Below are positions 8,999-18,283 of a stretch of DNA of 64,000 nt, piece by piece; position 1 is the stretch's first letter; every line of letters starts with the position of its first letter. The notes under the pieces were generated by a model. It was given only the letters and a program-made list of their open reading frames with translations. It was not told the DNA's origin and searched no databases. Origin of the DNA: Sinorhizobium garamanticum (GTDB lineage Bacteria > Pseudomonadota > Alphaproteobacteria > Rhizobiales > Rhizobiaceae); NCBI RefSeq assembly GCF_029892065.1, contig NZ_CP120374.1, forward strand, positions 434,001-498,000. The letters are read 5' to 3'. The position numbers were made by a program, and so were the translations under genes.

Positions 8999-10261
8999 CT
9001 ATTTGAGGCCGGTGATCTGCTCGACCGCCGCCTGCGAGTTCTTCAGCGCCTCCTCCGGCGTGATCGTGCCCGCAACGGCCTTGGAGAGTTCAATGCCAAA
9101 GGCATTTTCGATCTCCGGCCATTTCGGATGGCGCGGACGCGGCGTCGAAGCCTGGATCGCCTCCATCAGCACCGGATAGTGCCGGAACTTCTCCTGCTTG
9201 GTCAGCTCCGGATCGGTGAAGACCGAGGCGCGGACGGGCGGGTTGCCGCGCTCGGCGGAAATCTTGATCTGCTCGGGCGAGGTCGCCCAGAGCATGAAGT
9301 CGAAGGCTTCCTGCTTGTTCTTCGATGCCGACATGATGCCCATGGTCCAGTGGCCGATCTCCGAACTGCCCGGCTTGGTTCCGGCTGGAATGGCGGTATA
9401 GGAGATCTTGCCGACCATCTTCGACTGGCTTGGATCCTCAAAGGTCGCGACCCAGTTCGGCCAGTTGATCGAGGAAGCGGAGGTGCCTGCGGCAAGCGCC
9501 GTCCCGACCTCGTTGGCGTTGTAGCTCTCGACGCCTTTCGGCGAGACATCGCGCAATGCCATGAACATCTTCATGGCGGCAGCACCTTCCGGCGTGTCGA
9601 TCGTGACCTTGCTCCGATCGGCATTGAAGAGATCGGCGCCATAAGACCAGAAGATCGGCATGAAATCGGCAACGACCGGGTTGCCCTGGCCGCCGCGGAA
9701 GACATAGCCGAAATAGCGGCCGCCGCCGCCCTCGGTCAGCGTTTTGCTCGCCTTCAGCACATCATCCCAGGTTTTCGGGGCCTCGACACCGGCTTCCTTG
9801 TACTTGGCGGCGTCATAGAAGAACATCTGCGCGTTTCCCACATAGGGCAGGCAGACATAGGGTCCGGAATTGTAGGGGTTGCGGCAGATTGCCAGCGACT
9901 TCGACAGGAAATCGTTGTCCGGTCCTTCCAATCCGGCGTTCTTGAAGTAGGGCGTCAAGTCCTCCAGATGCCCGTTCTCGGCAAAGAACGGAATCCACGG
10001 ATCATCCATCAGGACGATATCGAAGACGCCGGACTTGGTGGCGCCGGCATTGGCGCCTTGTTCGAAAACGTTGGCGTAGGGCGCCTGGACGGTCTCTACC
10101 TTAGTGCCCTTCATCTTTGCGTAGTCGGCGGCCGCGGCTCTCAGGCCGTCGCCTTCGCTGCCGGATGGCACGAGGACCGTGATATCGGCCCATGCGGCTC
10201 CGCTGATCGCGAGCGCGGACGCCGCGGCAGCCAAGGTGAGAAACAGTTTACGAACCATCAT
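8999..10261 (-). CDS. Periplasmic sugar-binding protein (family 1 extracellular solute-binding)
   Basis: A 420-residue binding protein with a signal peptide (cleavage near GAAWA, residue 25). It has a family-1 fold: ITVLVPSGSEGDGL at the mature start, then an all-through alpha/beta pattern with conserved PYVGNAQMFFYD and WTMGIMSASKN segments. It feeds the two permeases and the ATPase encoded downstream on the same strand. The start has a double ATG with AGGTG upstream. As the first gene of the set it is presumably the best expressed. Ligand identity is not visible; the accompanying FGE-like and propeller proteins are unusual for a simple sugar operon. Confidence 0.9.
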   Translation of the reverse strand: MMVRKLFLTLAAAASALAISGAAWADITVLVPSGSEGDGLRAAAADYAKMKGTKVETVQAPYANVFEQGANAGATKSGVFDIVLMDDPWIPFFAENGHLEDLTPYFKNAGLEGPDNDFLSKSLAICRNPYNSGPYVCLPYVGNAQMFFYDAAKYKEAGVEAPKTWDDVLKASKTLTEGGGGRYFGYVFRGGQGNPVVADFMPIFWSYGADLFNADRSKVTIDTPEGAAAMKMFMALRDVSPKGVESYNANEVGTALAAGTSASSINWPNWVATFEDPSQSKMVGKISYTAIPAGTKPGSSEIGHWTMGIMSASKNKQEAFDFMLWATSPEQIKISAERGNPPVRASVFTDPELTKQEKFRHYPVLMEAIQASTPRPRHPKWPEIENAFGIELSKAVAGTITPEEALKNSQAAVEQITGLK

Positions 10262-10481
10262 ACACCTCCCATTCCCAGTTATTATTCAGAGGCCGCTTTT
10301 TCGAAAGGAGGACCTCACCCTATCCGGCACGGCGGAGACGCTGCTTCGAAGCGTGTTACGGCAAACTGAAATTTTCCGGCGCCTCCCTAGGCCGGAATTG
10401 TTCCCAGGCGCGATTTTATCACACTGCGCGCATTCCTCATAAGCGCAACATTAGCGACAACTTAGATGACGCCTTACGCAA

Positions 10482-11417
10482 TCAGGAGGTCGCGGGGGGC
10501 CGATCTTCGGGTACACGGCTTTCGACTCTCCATGTCCCGATCAACATGTCGAGAAAACGCTCGGCGGCCGGAGAAAGTGTCCCGCCCCGACGCCTAACGA
10601 CGCCGATCGTTCGCGAAATTTCGGGAGTGCGGATCGGTCGGGTGACGAGGAAGGGGTGATCGCCCTGCGGCGTGGCCATTTGCGGCAGCACGGAAATGCC
10701 GAGGCCGGCTTCGACGAGCCCCAGCGAGGTCGAAAGATGCGTGACCTCGTAGAACCAGCGCAGCTTGATGTTGGATCGTGCAAGCGCGGCGTCGAGCAGC
10801 GTTCTGTTGCCGCTCGACCTGTGCACCGTGATCAGTCGGAACGGTTCCAGATCGCTCCAGCCGACCTCTTGCCTGTCGGCGAGTGGATGGTCCATGCGCG
10901 CGGCGAGCACGAAGGGGTCTTCCACCAGCCGATCGAAGATCAGGTCGGGGTCGGAGGTGCCCATGATGTTGATGCCGAATTCGACCTCGCCCCGCGCCAC
11001 CGCCTGCAGGCCGTCGATCGCCGGAAGGTCGAGAATTCGAAATCGGATGTTCGGATACTCGGCATTGAACTGCCTGATGACGGTCGGAAGAAAGTAGAAG
11101 GCCGCCGTCGGCAGGCACGCGATCGTCACCAGGCCGCTTCGTTGCATACCGACGTCCCTGACGGCAAAGAGCGACCCATCGAACTCCTCGAGCATGCGAC
11201 GTACCAGCGGTATCAGCTCCGTTCCGAGCGCCGTCGGCGAGACATGCCGCGTCGTGCGCTCCAGCAGGGGCGCACCGATTGCCATCTCCAGCTTCTGGAT
11301 GCGGCGGCTCAGGGCTGGTTGCGAAACATTGAGCGCCTCTGCAGCCCTGTGGAAGCCTTCCAGCTCCACCACGCTCAGAAATGCCCTCAGGTCGAGAATC
11401 TCGCAATTGATGCTCAT
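10482..11417 (-). CDS. LysR-family transcriptional regulator
   Basis: DNA-binding regulator of 311 residues. The N-terminal winged helix-turn-helix (LRAFLSVVELEGFHRAAEA and then NVSQPALSRRIQKLE) is textbook LysR, followed by a periplasmic-binding-like effector domain. It is transcribed divergently from the PrpF-like tautomerase gene, with about 110 bases between them, the standard arrangement for a LysR protein that controls its neighbour. It also reads toward the sugar-importer operon at 10.26 kb, separated by about 220 bases, but there is no reason to think it controls that. The likely effector is the substrate or product of the tautomerase pathway. Confidence 0.92.
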   Translation of the reverse strand: MSINCEILDLRAFLSVVELEGFHRAAEALNVSQPALSRRIQKLEMAIGAPLLERTTRHVSPTALGTELIPLVRRMLEEFDGSLFAVRDVGMQRSGLVTIACLPTAAFYFLPTVIRQFNAEYPNIRFRILDLPAIDGLQAVARGEVEFGINIMGTSDPDLIFDRLVEDPFVLAARMDHPLADRQEVGWSDLEPFRLITVHRSSGNRTLLDAALARSNIKLRWFYEVTHLSTSLGLVEAGLGISVLPQMATPQGDHPFLVTRPIRTPEISRTIGVVRRRGGTLSPAAERFLDMLIGTWRVESRVPEDRPPATS

Positions 11418-11528
11418 ATCGGATCAATTCTCCAAAATTTTGCATTTCACATATCAATCGCGTTGTCGCTAAATGCAATAAAGCCGATCATTGATACGGC
11501 GTAAACATAAGTCTCATGGATTTTGGCG

Positions 11529-12611
11529 ATGAACGACCTGATTTCCGTACCCTGCGTCTTGATGAGAGGCGGCACCTCCAAAGGTCCGTTCTTTCTCGCG
11601 TCGGATCTGCCGGCGGATCAGGCCGAGCGGGACCAGATCCTGCTTTCGGTGATGGGCTCGGGCCATCCCCTGCAGATCGACGGCATCGGTGGCGGCAATC
11701 CGGTCACCAGCAAGGTCGCAATCATCGGCCCCTCCACCGTCCCCGGCGCCGACGTCGACTATCTTTTTGCCCAGGTGCGCGTCGATCAGCAGATGGTCGA
11801 CACGTCGCCGAACTGCGGCAATATGCTCGCCGCCGTCGGCCCATTCTCGATCGAAGCAGGATTGGTTTTAGCGCGAGGCGCAACGACCCTCGTCCGTATT
11901 CACAATGTGAACACCGGCAAACTGATCGAGGCAGAGGTTCCGACGCCAGACGGCAAGGTCGCCTATCTTGGCGACGCTTCGATCGACGGTGTCCCCGGCA
12001 AGGCCGCACCAATCGCGCTGACATTCATGGACGCCGCCGGAGCGCGGACCGGAAAATTGTTCCCGACCGGACAATCTCTGGAATACATCGACGGCATCGC
12101 GGTGACCTGCATCGACTGCGCCATGCCCATGGTCCTTTTCGACGCAGAGGCGATCGGCGCCACGGGAAACGAAACGGCCGCTGAACTCAATGCCGACAAG
12201 GCCGCGCTCGGCCGGATCGAAGCGTTAAGGATGGAGGCGGGCCGGCGCATGGGCATGGGCGACGTGAGCGATCAGGTCACGCCGAAGCCAGTGTTGGTCA
12301 GCAAGCCCAAGGGAAACGGCGACATCAATGTTCGGTACTTCATGCCGCACCAATGTCATCCCTCGCTTGCCACCACCGGCGCCGTCGGGATAGCCACGGC
12401 CTGCATCGCCAGAAACACCGTGGCTTCCCGGCTGACCGGCTTGCGCGCGCCCCCGCTTGTACTGTCGATCGAACACCCAAGCGGCCACCTCGATGTGAAG
12501 CTGCAAGAAAGGGACGGCAAGATAGTCGCCGGCATCTTGCGAACCGCGCGACGCCTGTTCGAAGGGCACGTTTTCGCAAAGCCTACCAAGCGCCTGTTTT
12601 GCGCGGCATAA
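11529..12611 (+). CDS. PrpF/4-oxalomesaconate tautomerase-like isomerase
   Basis: Cytoplasmic isomerase of 360 residues in the PrpF/diaminopimelate-epimerase-like fold. Family landmarks: VPCVLMRGGTSKGPFF at the start, GIGGGNPVTSKVAII, a cysteine in TSPNCGNMLAAVGPF, and VTCIDCAMPMVL. Relatives move double bonds in tricarboxylic acids: 4-oxalomesaconate in gallate breakdown, or aconitate isomers in methylcitrate metabolism. The ATG at 11529 is used; a TTG two codons earlier is possible. It is followed by a complete NitT/TauT-type importer, so the importer probably brings in an acid that this enzyme processes. Exact substrate unknown. Confidence 0.85.
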   Translation: MNDLISVPCVLMRGGTSKGPFFLASDLPADQAERDQILLSVMGSGHPLQIDGIGGGNPVTSKVAIIGPSTVPGADVDYLFAQVRVDQQMVDTSPNCGNMLAAVGPFSIEAGLVLARGATTLVRIHNVNTGKLIEAEVPTPDGKVAYLGDASIDGVPGKAAPIALTFMDAAGARTGKLFPTGQSLEYIDGIAVTCIDCAMPMVLFDAEAIGATGNETAAELNADKAALGRIEALRMEAGRRMGMGDVSDQVTPKPVLVSKPKGNGDINVRYFMPHQCHPSLATTGAVGIATACIARNTVASRLTGLRAPPLVLSIEHPSGHLDVKLQERDGKIVAGILRTARRLFEGHVFAKPTKRLFCAA

Positions 12612-12658
12612 TTTGAAGTGGCTGCCGGGAGGGCACCACGTAACCTGGAGGAACAATC

Positions 12659-13660
12659 ATGCGTAAGCTCATGCTCGCCCTCGCGGCCACCGTTGCGTTT
12701 GCCGGATCCGCCTTCGCGGAACCGGTTCGCATCAGCGTTGGCTCGTATAATCTCAACAACCTTCCCTTTCCCGTCGCTCAGGGTCTCGGGCTTTACGAGC
12801 AGGAAGGTCTTCAGGTGACCGTCGAGAACTTTGCCTCCGGTGGCTCGAAAACGTTGCAGGCGCTGGTAGCCGGCTCGACCGACGTTGCCGTAGGCTTCTA
12901 CGACCACACGATTCAGATGCAGTCACAGAACAAGGCCGTCGTCGGCTTCGTACAACTTGCGCGCAACTCCGGCCTTGTCCTTGCCGGCGGCAAGAATGCC
13001 ACCTTTGACCCGGCAAAGCCGGAAACCATCAAGGGTGCGAAGATCGGTATCACTTCGCCCGGATCGTCCTCCGATTTCTTCGTTCGCTATTATCTGCAGC
13101 GTCACAATCTGTTGGCGGACGACGTTTCGCTGATCGGCGTCGGCTCCGGCTCTGCAGCCGTCGCCGCACTCGAACAGGGCAAGGTCGACCTGCTTGTCAA
13201 CTACGATCCGGCGGCCACCTTCATCGAAGCCAAGGGCGTCGGCAAGATCCTCATCGATGCGCGCAGCGACAAAGGCGCCAAGGAAATCTACGGCGGGACC
13301 TATCCCACCTCCGTCCTCTATGCCACCCAGGACTACATCGACGAGAACCCCGAGACGATCCAGAAGATCACGAACGCGACTGTCAAGGCATTGGAGTGGA
13401 TGAACAATCACTCGGCCGAGGAGATCGTCGAGAAGCTCCCGAAAGAATTCATTTCGGGCGATAGAGAAACCTACATAAAAGCTGTCGAAAACGCGAAGGC
13501 GATCTTCTCGACCGACGGCCGCTTCAACGACGAGGACGTCAAGACGCCGCTCGCCGTTCTCAAGAGCTTCAACGAGAAGGTCGCGGCCGCGGATATCGAT
13601 CTATCGAAAACCTATACCAACGACTTCATCGGCAAAGTGCCGCACGATGTCGCGAACTGA
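12659..13660 (+). CDS. NitT/TauT-type ABC substrate-binding protein
   Basis: Periplasmic binding protein of 333 residues with a signal peptide (AGSAFA, cleavage near residue 20) and the NMT1/TauT-like fold: an early segment PFPVAQGLGLYEQEGL, ASGGSKTLQALVAGSTDVAVG and KGAKIGITSPGSSSDFF. Relatives bind sulfonates, nitrate, aromatic acids or pyrimidine precursors. A strong GGAGG lies about 8 bases before the ATG. It is followed directly by its ATPase and permease. Next to a PrpF-like isomerase, a tricarboxylate or aromatic-acid ligand is an inference. Confidence 0.9.
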   Translation: MRKLMLALAATVAFAGSAFAEPVRISVGSYNLNNLPFPVAQGLGLYEQEGLQVTVENFASGGSKTLQALVAGSTDVAVGFYDHTIQMQSQNKAVVGFVQLARNSGLVLAGGKNATFDPAKPETIKGAKIGITSPGSSSDFFVRYYLQRHNLLADDVSLIGVGSGSAAVAALEQGKVDLLVNYDPAATFIEAKGVGKILIDARSDKGAKEIYGGTYPTSVLYATQDYIDENPETIQKITNATVKALEWMNNHSAEEIVEKLPKEFISGDRETYIKAVENAKAIFSTDGRFNDEDVKTPLAVLKSFNEKVAAADIDLSKTYTNDFIGKVPHDVAN

Positions 13661-13673
13661 TGAGGAGGAAGCC

Positions 13674-14504
13674 ATGTCGTTGGCTGTCGTGAAACCCGTG
13701 CCGCATGCGGTCGGCCGGCAAACGCCCAAGGCGATGGTGTCGATCGATGCGGTCACCATGTCATTCGGCGCCTATGTCGCCGTTCAGGATGTCAATCTCA
13801 CCGTTGCCGATGGTGAATTTCTCGCGATCGTCGGCCCGACGGGCTGCGGCAAGAGCACAATCCTCAACGCGATCGCTGGCCTTCTGAAGCCTGCGAGCGG
13901 TACGGTCTCGATCGACGGTGCGGCGGTCAAAGGCGTCCAGAACGATATCGGATATCTCTTCCAGCAGGATGCGCTGCTTCCGTGGAAAACGGCGTTGGAA
14001 AACGTCGAACTGGGCCCGATGTTCAAGGGCATTGCCGCTTCCGAGCGTCGTGAACGATCCATGGCCTGGCTCGCCAAGGTCGGCCTCAAGGGTTTCGAGC
14101 ACCGCTATCCGCACCAGTTGTCGGGTGGCCAGCGCAAACGCGTCCAGATGGCCCAGGCGCTGATCACCGGGCCAAAGGTCATTCTGATGGACGAACCGTT
14201 CTCGGCGCTCGATATCCACACGCGTCATCTGATGCAGAACGAACTCTTGCGCCTGTGGCAGGAAGAGCGGCGCGCCGTCGTGATGATCACACATGACCTC
14301 GAAGAGGCCATCGCGCTCGGTGACCGCGTCGTGGTTCTGGCGGCCGGGCCGCGCAGTCACGTCATCGACAGCTTCGCGGTCGACCTCGACCGGCCGCGCG
14401 ACGTGGCGGAAATCAAGCTCGATCCACGCTTCATGGATCTTTATCGCAACATCTGGGCGTCACTGCGCGGCGAAGTGGAGAAAAGCTATGAACGCCATGA
14501 CTGA
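13674..14504 (+). CDS. NitT/TauT-type ABC importer ATPase
   Basis: ATPase of 276 residues for the preceding binding protein and the following permease. Walker A GPTGCGKST, Q-loop LFQQDALLPWKT (the LPW form is typical of the nitrate/taurine class), signature LSGGQRKRVQMAQAL, Walker B VILMDEPFSALD and the switch His in ITHDLEEAI. The ATG at 13674 is chosen because AGGAGGAA sits just before it; a longer reading starting inside the previous gene is not needed. The 3' end overlaps the permease gene by 17 bases. Confidence 0.92.
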   Translation: MSLAVVKPVPHAVGRQTPKAMVSIDAVTMSFGAYVAVQDVNLTVADGEFLAIVGPTGCGKSTILNAIAGLLKPASGTVSIDGAAVKGVQNDIGYLFQQDALLPWKTALENVELGPMFKGIAASERRERSMAWLAKVGLKGFEHRYPHQLSGGQRKRVQMAQALITGPKVILMDEPFSALDIHTRHLMQNELLRLWQEERRAVVMITHDLEEAIALGDRVVVLAAGPRSHVIDSFAVDLDRPRDVAEIKLDPRFMDLYRNIWASLRGEVEKSYERHD

Positions 14505-15261
14505 ACGTTTGATCCAGCTCTGCCTCCTGACCGTCATTCTCGGCGGCTGGCAACTTGGCGTCGCTGCCGGCGTGATCGATGTCTTTTTCTTCCCGGCGCC
14601 GGTCGACATCTTCAACCAGGTCATATCGTGGGTGACCGATACTGATTTCTATCGCCACGTGACGATCACGCTGACAGAGACCGTGCTCGGTTATCTCATC
14701 GGCACAGGCCTTGGCGTCGCTGCCGGCGTCTGGCTTGGACTTAGCCGCAGGACGGCTCGCATTCTCGATCCATTCATCAAGGGTCTGAATGCGATCCCAC
14801 GCGTCGTCCTCGCGCCGATCTTCGTGCTGTGGCTCGGCCTCGGCCTCTGGTCGAAAGTGGCACTCGCCGTCACGCTCGTCTTCTTCGTGACGTTCTTCAA
14901 CGCCATGCAGGGCGTTCGTGAGGTGAACCCGGTCGTTCTGTCGAATGCCCGCATTCTCGGGGCAAAGCGGTCGGACCTGCTGCGCCATGTCTATTTTCCG
15001 GCCGCGGCAAGCTGGATCCTGTCCTCGCTGCGCACCTCCGTCGGCTTTGCGGTCGTTGGCGCCATCATCGGTGAGTATCTCGGCGCCTCCGCCGGTCTCG
15101 GCTACCTGATCGCTCAGGCCGAAGGAAATTTTGATGCAGTCGGTGTATTTGCCGGCATCATCATACTGGCAATCTTCGTGCTGATCATCGACAGCCTTCT
15201 CGACGTGGTCGAAAATCGGCTGATCAAGTGGCGGCCGAGCGCCGGCGAGCGTCCCGCCTGA
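14488..15261 (+). CDS. NitT/TauT-type ABC importer permease
   Basis: Inner-membrane permease of 257 residues with about six helices. The EAA-like loop NARILGAKRSDLLRHVYFPAA and the segment AIPRVVLAPIFVLWLGLG are typical of SsuC/TauC proteins. The ATG at 14488, preceded by GTGGAG, is chosen; a longer reading starting about 200 bases upstream would lie entirely inside the ATPase gene. It is the last gene of the operon; a strong hairpin begins 19 bases after the stop. Confidence 0.92.
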   Translation: MNAMTERLIQLCLLTVILGGWQLGVAAGVIDVFFFPAPVDIFNQVISWVTDTDFYRHVTITLTETVLGYLIGTGLGVAAGVWLGLSRRTARILDPFIKGLNAIPRVVLAPIFVLWLGLGLWSKVALAVTLVFFVTFFNAMQGVREVNPVVLSNARILGAKRSDLLRHVYFPAAASWILSSLRTSVGFAVVGAIIGEYLGASAGLGYLIAQAEGNFDAVGVFAGIIILAIFVLIIDSLLDVVENRLIKWRPSAGERPA

Positions 15262-15280
15262 AGCAAACTCCGTAAGCCGG

Positions 15281-15312
15281 AAACAGGGCCTCCCGAAACG
15301 GGGGCCCTGTTT
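15281..15312 (+). terminator. Rho-independent-like terminator of the NitT/TauT operon
   Basis: Inverted repeat AAACAGGGCC / GGCCCTGTTT, extended inward by CCC/GGG around a GAAAC loop, followed by TTGCTTTC. It stands between the permease stop and the convergent DUF930 gene and could serve both directions. Confidence 0.8.
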
Positions 15313-15356
15313 GCTTTCGCGCGAGTGTCCGACCGCGCCGTCGCCTCCGCCCCACC

Positions 15357-16289
15357 TCAATTCAGCGGCAGTTGGCGCGCAGTCCATTCGCTTTTCGGTA
15401 CTGCACCACCGATCGCAAAGCTGAAGGAAACCACCGACGTCGCCTCGGCGTCGACCTCGCATTTGAAGTCGACATTGTACCAGGTCGCCTTGCTCCGGTA
15501 GGCGCTGCCTACGGCGGTGACCGCCGAAGTCGAAATAGTCCCGGCGCGGGCTAGCATATCCGGGAAAGCGTCCGGCCTCTGGTTACGGATCTGCTCCAGC
15601 GCCTCGATGCTGCAGATCTGCGCAATGCGTGCCTTGACGGGGAGCTTGCCGAGCGCCTGCTTGATGCGCGGGTTCGACAGCGCGTTTGGCGAAAAGAGTT
15701 CTTTTGCCGGAACGAGCTCGTCGGATTTCAGATCGACCTTGGCGCCTGCCGGTTCCGGGGACTCCTGTTTCTTCGCTGTTTCCGGCGGCGGCCTTTGCAC
15801 GGGAACCGGCACGCTTTCAAGGGCAGCAGCTTCTGTCTCGCCCTGTTGCGTCGCCGAGTCCGGTTGCGGCGTTGCCAGCACCGGCGGCGCCGGTTTGGCT
15901 TCAGGCGTTTCGCGCGCAGCGGTCTCTGTCCTGGGTGGCGTCGGCTTCGGCTGTTCGACGACCTTCGAGGCGTCCTCCGCCCCACTCTGGCTCTGTGGCG
16001 GCCGTTGCGCTTCCTTTACTTCGGCGCGCGGTGAAGCGGATTCGAAGGCCTGCGGCTGCGTGGCTGATGGTTTGGCGCTTGATTTCGCCGGTTCTGCCGG
16101 CGGCTTTTCTGGCGACTTCGGGCGCGGTGGCGGAACCAGCTCGACGTTGACGCTCTGTTCCTTCGCCGGCTCCGGCGGTACTTCGGGCAGCCGAAAAAGT
16201 AACAGGAACGCGACGGCCAGATGCACGGCAACCGACGTCGGCATTCCCCATCCGATCTCTCTCTTCGGCGCCTTGGCGAACTGTTGCAT
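15357..16289 (-). CDS. DUF930-domain, TonB-like proline-rich membrane-anchored protein
   Basis: A 310-residue protein with one N-terminal membrane anchor (about residues 17-33, VAVHLAVAFLLLFRL), a long Pro/Ala/Glu-rich periplasmic linker (about 40-190) and a C-terminal domain matching DUF930 (from about 200: FSPNALSNPRIKQALGKLP, then AQICSIEALEQIRNQRP). The architecture resembles TonB, but the C-terminal domain is not TonB. DUF930 is common in rhizobia and its function is unknown. It stands alone, convergent with the ABC operon and divergent from the aldo/keto reductase gene. Confidence 0.8.
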   Translation of the reverse strand: MQQFAKAPKREIGWGMPTSVAVHLAVAFLLLFRLPEVPPEPAKEQSVNVELVPPPRPKSPEKPPAEPAKSSAKPSATQPQAFESASPRAEVKEAQRPPQSQSGAEDASKVVEQPKPTPPRTETAARETPEAKPAPPVLATPQPDSATQQGETEAAALESVPVPVQRPPPETAKKQESPEPAGAKVDLKSDELVPAKELFSPNALSNPRIKQALGKLPVKARIAQICSIEALEQIRNQRPDAFPDMLARAGTISTSAVTAVGSAYRSKATWYNVDFKCEVDAEATSVVSFSFAIGGAVPKSEWTARQLPLN

Positions 16290-16566
16290 TGCTCAAAAGA
16301 CAGCGGGCTGCAGGAGGCCGGACCGTAAGACGAAGCAGTCTTTGCCCATCCCGTTCCAGCCTGCGACGGTCAACGTCAAATAAGGGCTTGAACGGCTCTG
16401 AACAAGCGGAAAGTCCCGGAGCGCCTTCGCGTTCAGGCCGACAGTCACTCATCACGACCTCGTGGTTTCGGATCCCGGCCTTGACGGTTCATTATCTCGC
16501 CGAATGTAACGAATATAGTTTTCGTGTGCCTCTGTCCCTTGCCGAGCGCGGAAAGGAGGTGTCTCG

Positions 16567-17484
16567 ATGAGGTTCACACGGCGAAGTATCCTTCAGGGAC
16601 TTGCATTGGCTGCATCCTTGCCGGCGATGGGGCATTCCTCGCATGCTCAGGCCGCCGGCATGGTCCGCAGGGCGATCCCTTCGAGCGGCGAGGAAATACC
16701 GATCATCGGACTCGGCACTTGGATCACCTTCAACGTCGGCGACGATCCGGTGCTTCAGGACGAATGTGCCGCCGTGATGGCGGCCTTCTTCGAGGGTGGC
16801 GGGCGCATGATCGATTCCTCTCCCATGTACGGCTCCTCCCAGCCGACCATCGGCTACGGCCTTAAGAAGCTCGGATATCCCGATCGCCTGTTTTCAGCCG
16901 AGAAGGTCTGGATTTCCGATCCGGCAAGCGGGGCGGAGCAGATCGAAGCCTCCCGCGCCTATTGGGGCGTCGAGAAATTCGATCTCATGCAGGTCCACAA
17001 TCTCGTTTCCTGGGAAGACCATCTGCCGATGCTTTTCGAGATGAAGGCAAAGGCGCAATTGCGTTACGTCGGCATCACCACTTCGGAAGGACGACGACAT
17101 CGGGAAATCGAGAGCGTCATGGCGAGCGAGCCGATCGATTTCGTTCAGGTCAGTTACAACATCCTCGACCGCGAAGCGGAGGAGCGCATCCTGCCCCTGG
17201 CCCTGGAGAAAGGCATCGCAGTCATCGTCAATCGCCCGTTCCGCCAGGGCAGCCTGATTAGGCAACTCGACGACGAACCGTTGCCCGAGTGGATTGCCGA
17301 GACAGGCGCGCGAAGCTGGGCGCAGTTCCTGCTCAAGTTCATCGTTTCGCATCCGGCGATCACCTGCGCCATACCGGCGACAACGCGCGTCGACCATGTG
17401 CGCGAGAATCTTGAAGCGGGCGGCGGTGTCCTGCCTGACGAGGCGATGCGGCGGCGTATGGTCGACTATGTGGAGGCGTTGTGA
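16567..17484 (+). CDS. Tat-exported aldo/keto reductase-family protein
   Basis: A 305-residue protein that begins with a twin-arginine signal (TRRSILQGLALAASLPAMG, cleavage near residue 30), so it is predicted to be exported folded. The rest is an aldo/keto reductase barrel, IPIIGLGTW at the start. The usual tetrad is present in order: Asp in GRMIDSSPMYG, Tyr in the same motif, Lys in SAEKVW and His in LMQVHNL. Export of an NADPH-dependent enzyme is odd; it may carry a bound cofactor or use another donor. GGAGGT precedes the ATG. A DUF6064-like membrane protein follows 47 bases later. Confidence 0.88.
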   Translation: MRFTRRSILQGLALAASLPAMGHSSHAQAAGMVRRAIPSSGEEIPIIGLGTWITFNVGDDPVLQDECAAVMAAFFEGGGRMIDSSPMYGSSQPTIGYGLKKLGYPDRLFSAEKVWISDPASGAEQIEASRAYWGVEKFDLMQVHNLVSWEDHLPMLFEMKAKAQLRYVGITTSEGRRHREIESVMASEPIDFVQVSYNILDREAEERILPLALEKGIAVIVNRPFRQGSLIRQLDDEPLPEWIAETGARSWAQFLLKFIVSHPAITCAIPATTRVDHVRENLEAGGGVLPDEAMRRRMVDYVEAL

Positions 17485-17531
17485 CCGCCACCCTCCAGTG
17501 CCGCCGAAGGAACGAGCAGTGAGGTCGGCAG

Positions 17532-18215
17532 ATGTCGGAATGGTGGACCTATACGCCTGCCGATTTCCTGATGTTCTCGCCGCGCGTCTACGTTCGCCTG
17601 ATCGAGCGCTACAATCAGGATTTCTGGCCACTTCAGCTCGTCTTCGTGGCCGCCCTGCTGGCGATCATGGTTCTCGCGGTCAGGGAGGTACGGTTCGCGA
17701 AGATCGCGCTCCTGCCGGCCTTTGCCGTGGCCTGGGCTTTTTGCGCTTGGCAGTTCCTCTGGCTTCGCTATGCAACCATAAACTGGGGCGCAACCTATGC
17801 TGCAATGGCCTTCTTTCTTCAGGCCGGGCTCGTGGCGCTTCTCAGCCTTGATCCGAACCATCGCATCGCCGTCAGCCGATTGCGCCGCTACGGCGGTATG
17901 GTTCTTGCCCTATTCGGGCTCCTGTTTCACCCGCTTCTCGCATTGCTTTCGGCGCGTTCGCTGGCCGCCGCCGAAACCTTCGGCATGATGCCAGATCCGA
18001 CCGCCATCGCGACGCTCGGCACGGTGCTGTCGATCAGAGGGAGACGCCTGTTGCTACTTCTGCCGATCCCCCTCCTCTGGTGCGCTTTCAGCGGCCTGAT
18101 CCTGCTGGCGATGGAGGATCGCGGCGCAGTCGTCGCCATTGCCTCGATCGTCTTTGTCGCGGTCTTGCTGCTGACCCCGGACGAGTCCCGAACCCTTTCC
18201 GGTGACCGACGATGA
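17532..18215 (+). CDS. DUF6064-like multi-spanning membrane protein
   Basis: Integral membrane protein of 227 residues with about six hydrophobic helices. The start MSEWWTYTPADFLMFSPR and the later MMPDPTAIATLGTVL match my memory of DUF6064 proteins, which have no known function. It is 47 bases downstream of the Tat-exported reductase and probably co-transcribed, so it could serve as its membrane partner, but that is inference. Confidence 0.7.
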   Translation: MSEWWTYTPADFLMFSPRVYVRLIERYNQDFWPLQLVFVAALLAIMVLAVREVRFAKIALLPAFAVAWAFCAWQFLWLRYATINWGATYAAMAFFLQAGLVALLSLDPNHRIAVSRLRRYGGMVLALFGLLFHPLLALLSARSLAAAETFGMMPDPTAIATLGTVLSIRGRRLLLLLPIPLLWCAFSGLILLAMEDRGAVVAIASIVFVAVLLLTPDESRTLSGDRR

Positions 18216-18261
18216 GAAAACCTTTTTTCTGTTGACAGAGCCCGTGAGAAAAGGTTTTCTC
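18214..18261 (+). promoter_or_regulatory. Promoter with two operator-like dyads for the LacI-GH127 operon
   Basis: TTGACA at 18232-18237, a 17-base spacer and TTTTCT at 18255-18260 make a plausible sigma-70 promoter. A perfect dyad GAGAAAAGGTTTTCTC covers the -10 box (18246-18261). An imperfect copy, GAGAAAACC followed by a T-run, lies at 18214-18229 just upstream of the -35 box. The two centres are about 32 bp, or three helical turns, apart. This fits repression by the LacI protein encoded immediately downstream. Confidence 0.65.
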
Positions 18262-18283
18262 TCCTCAAGCATGGGAGGGTTCA

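Noticed and set aside
15517..16383. A 288-codon plus-strand frame across the DUF930 gene
   Set aside because: Ser/Gly/Ala-rich shadow created by the Pro-rich linker on the other strand; no RBS or homology.
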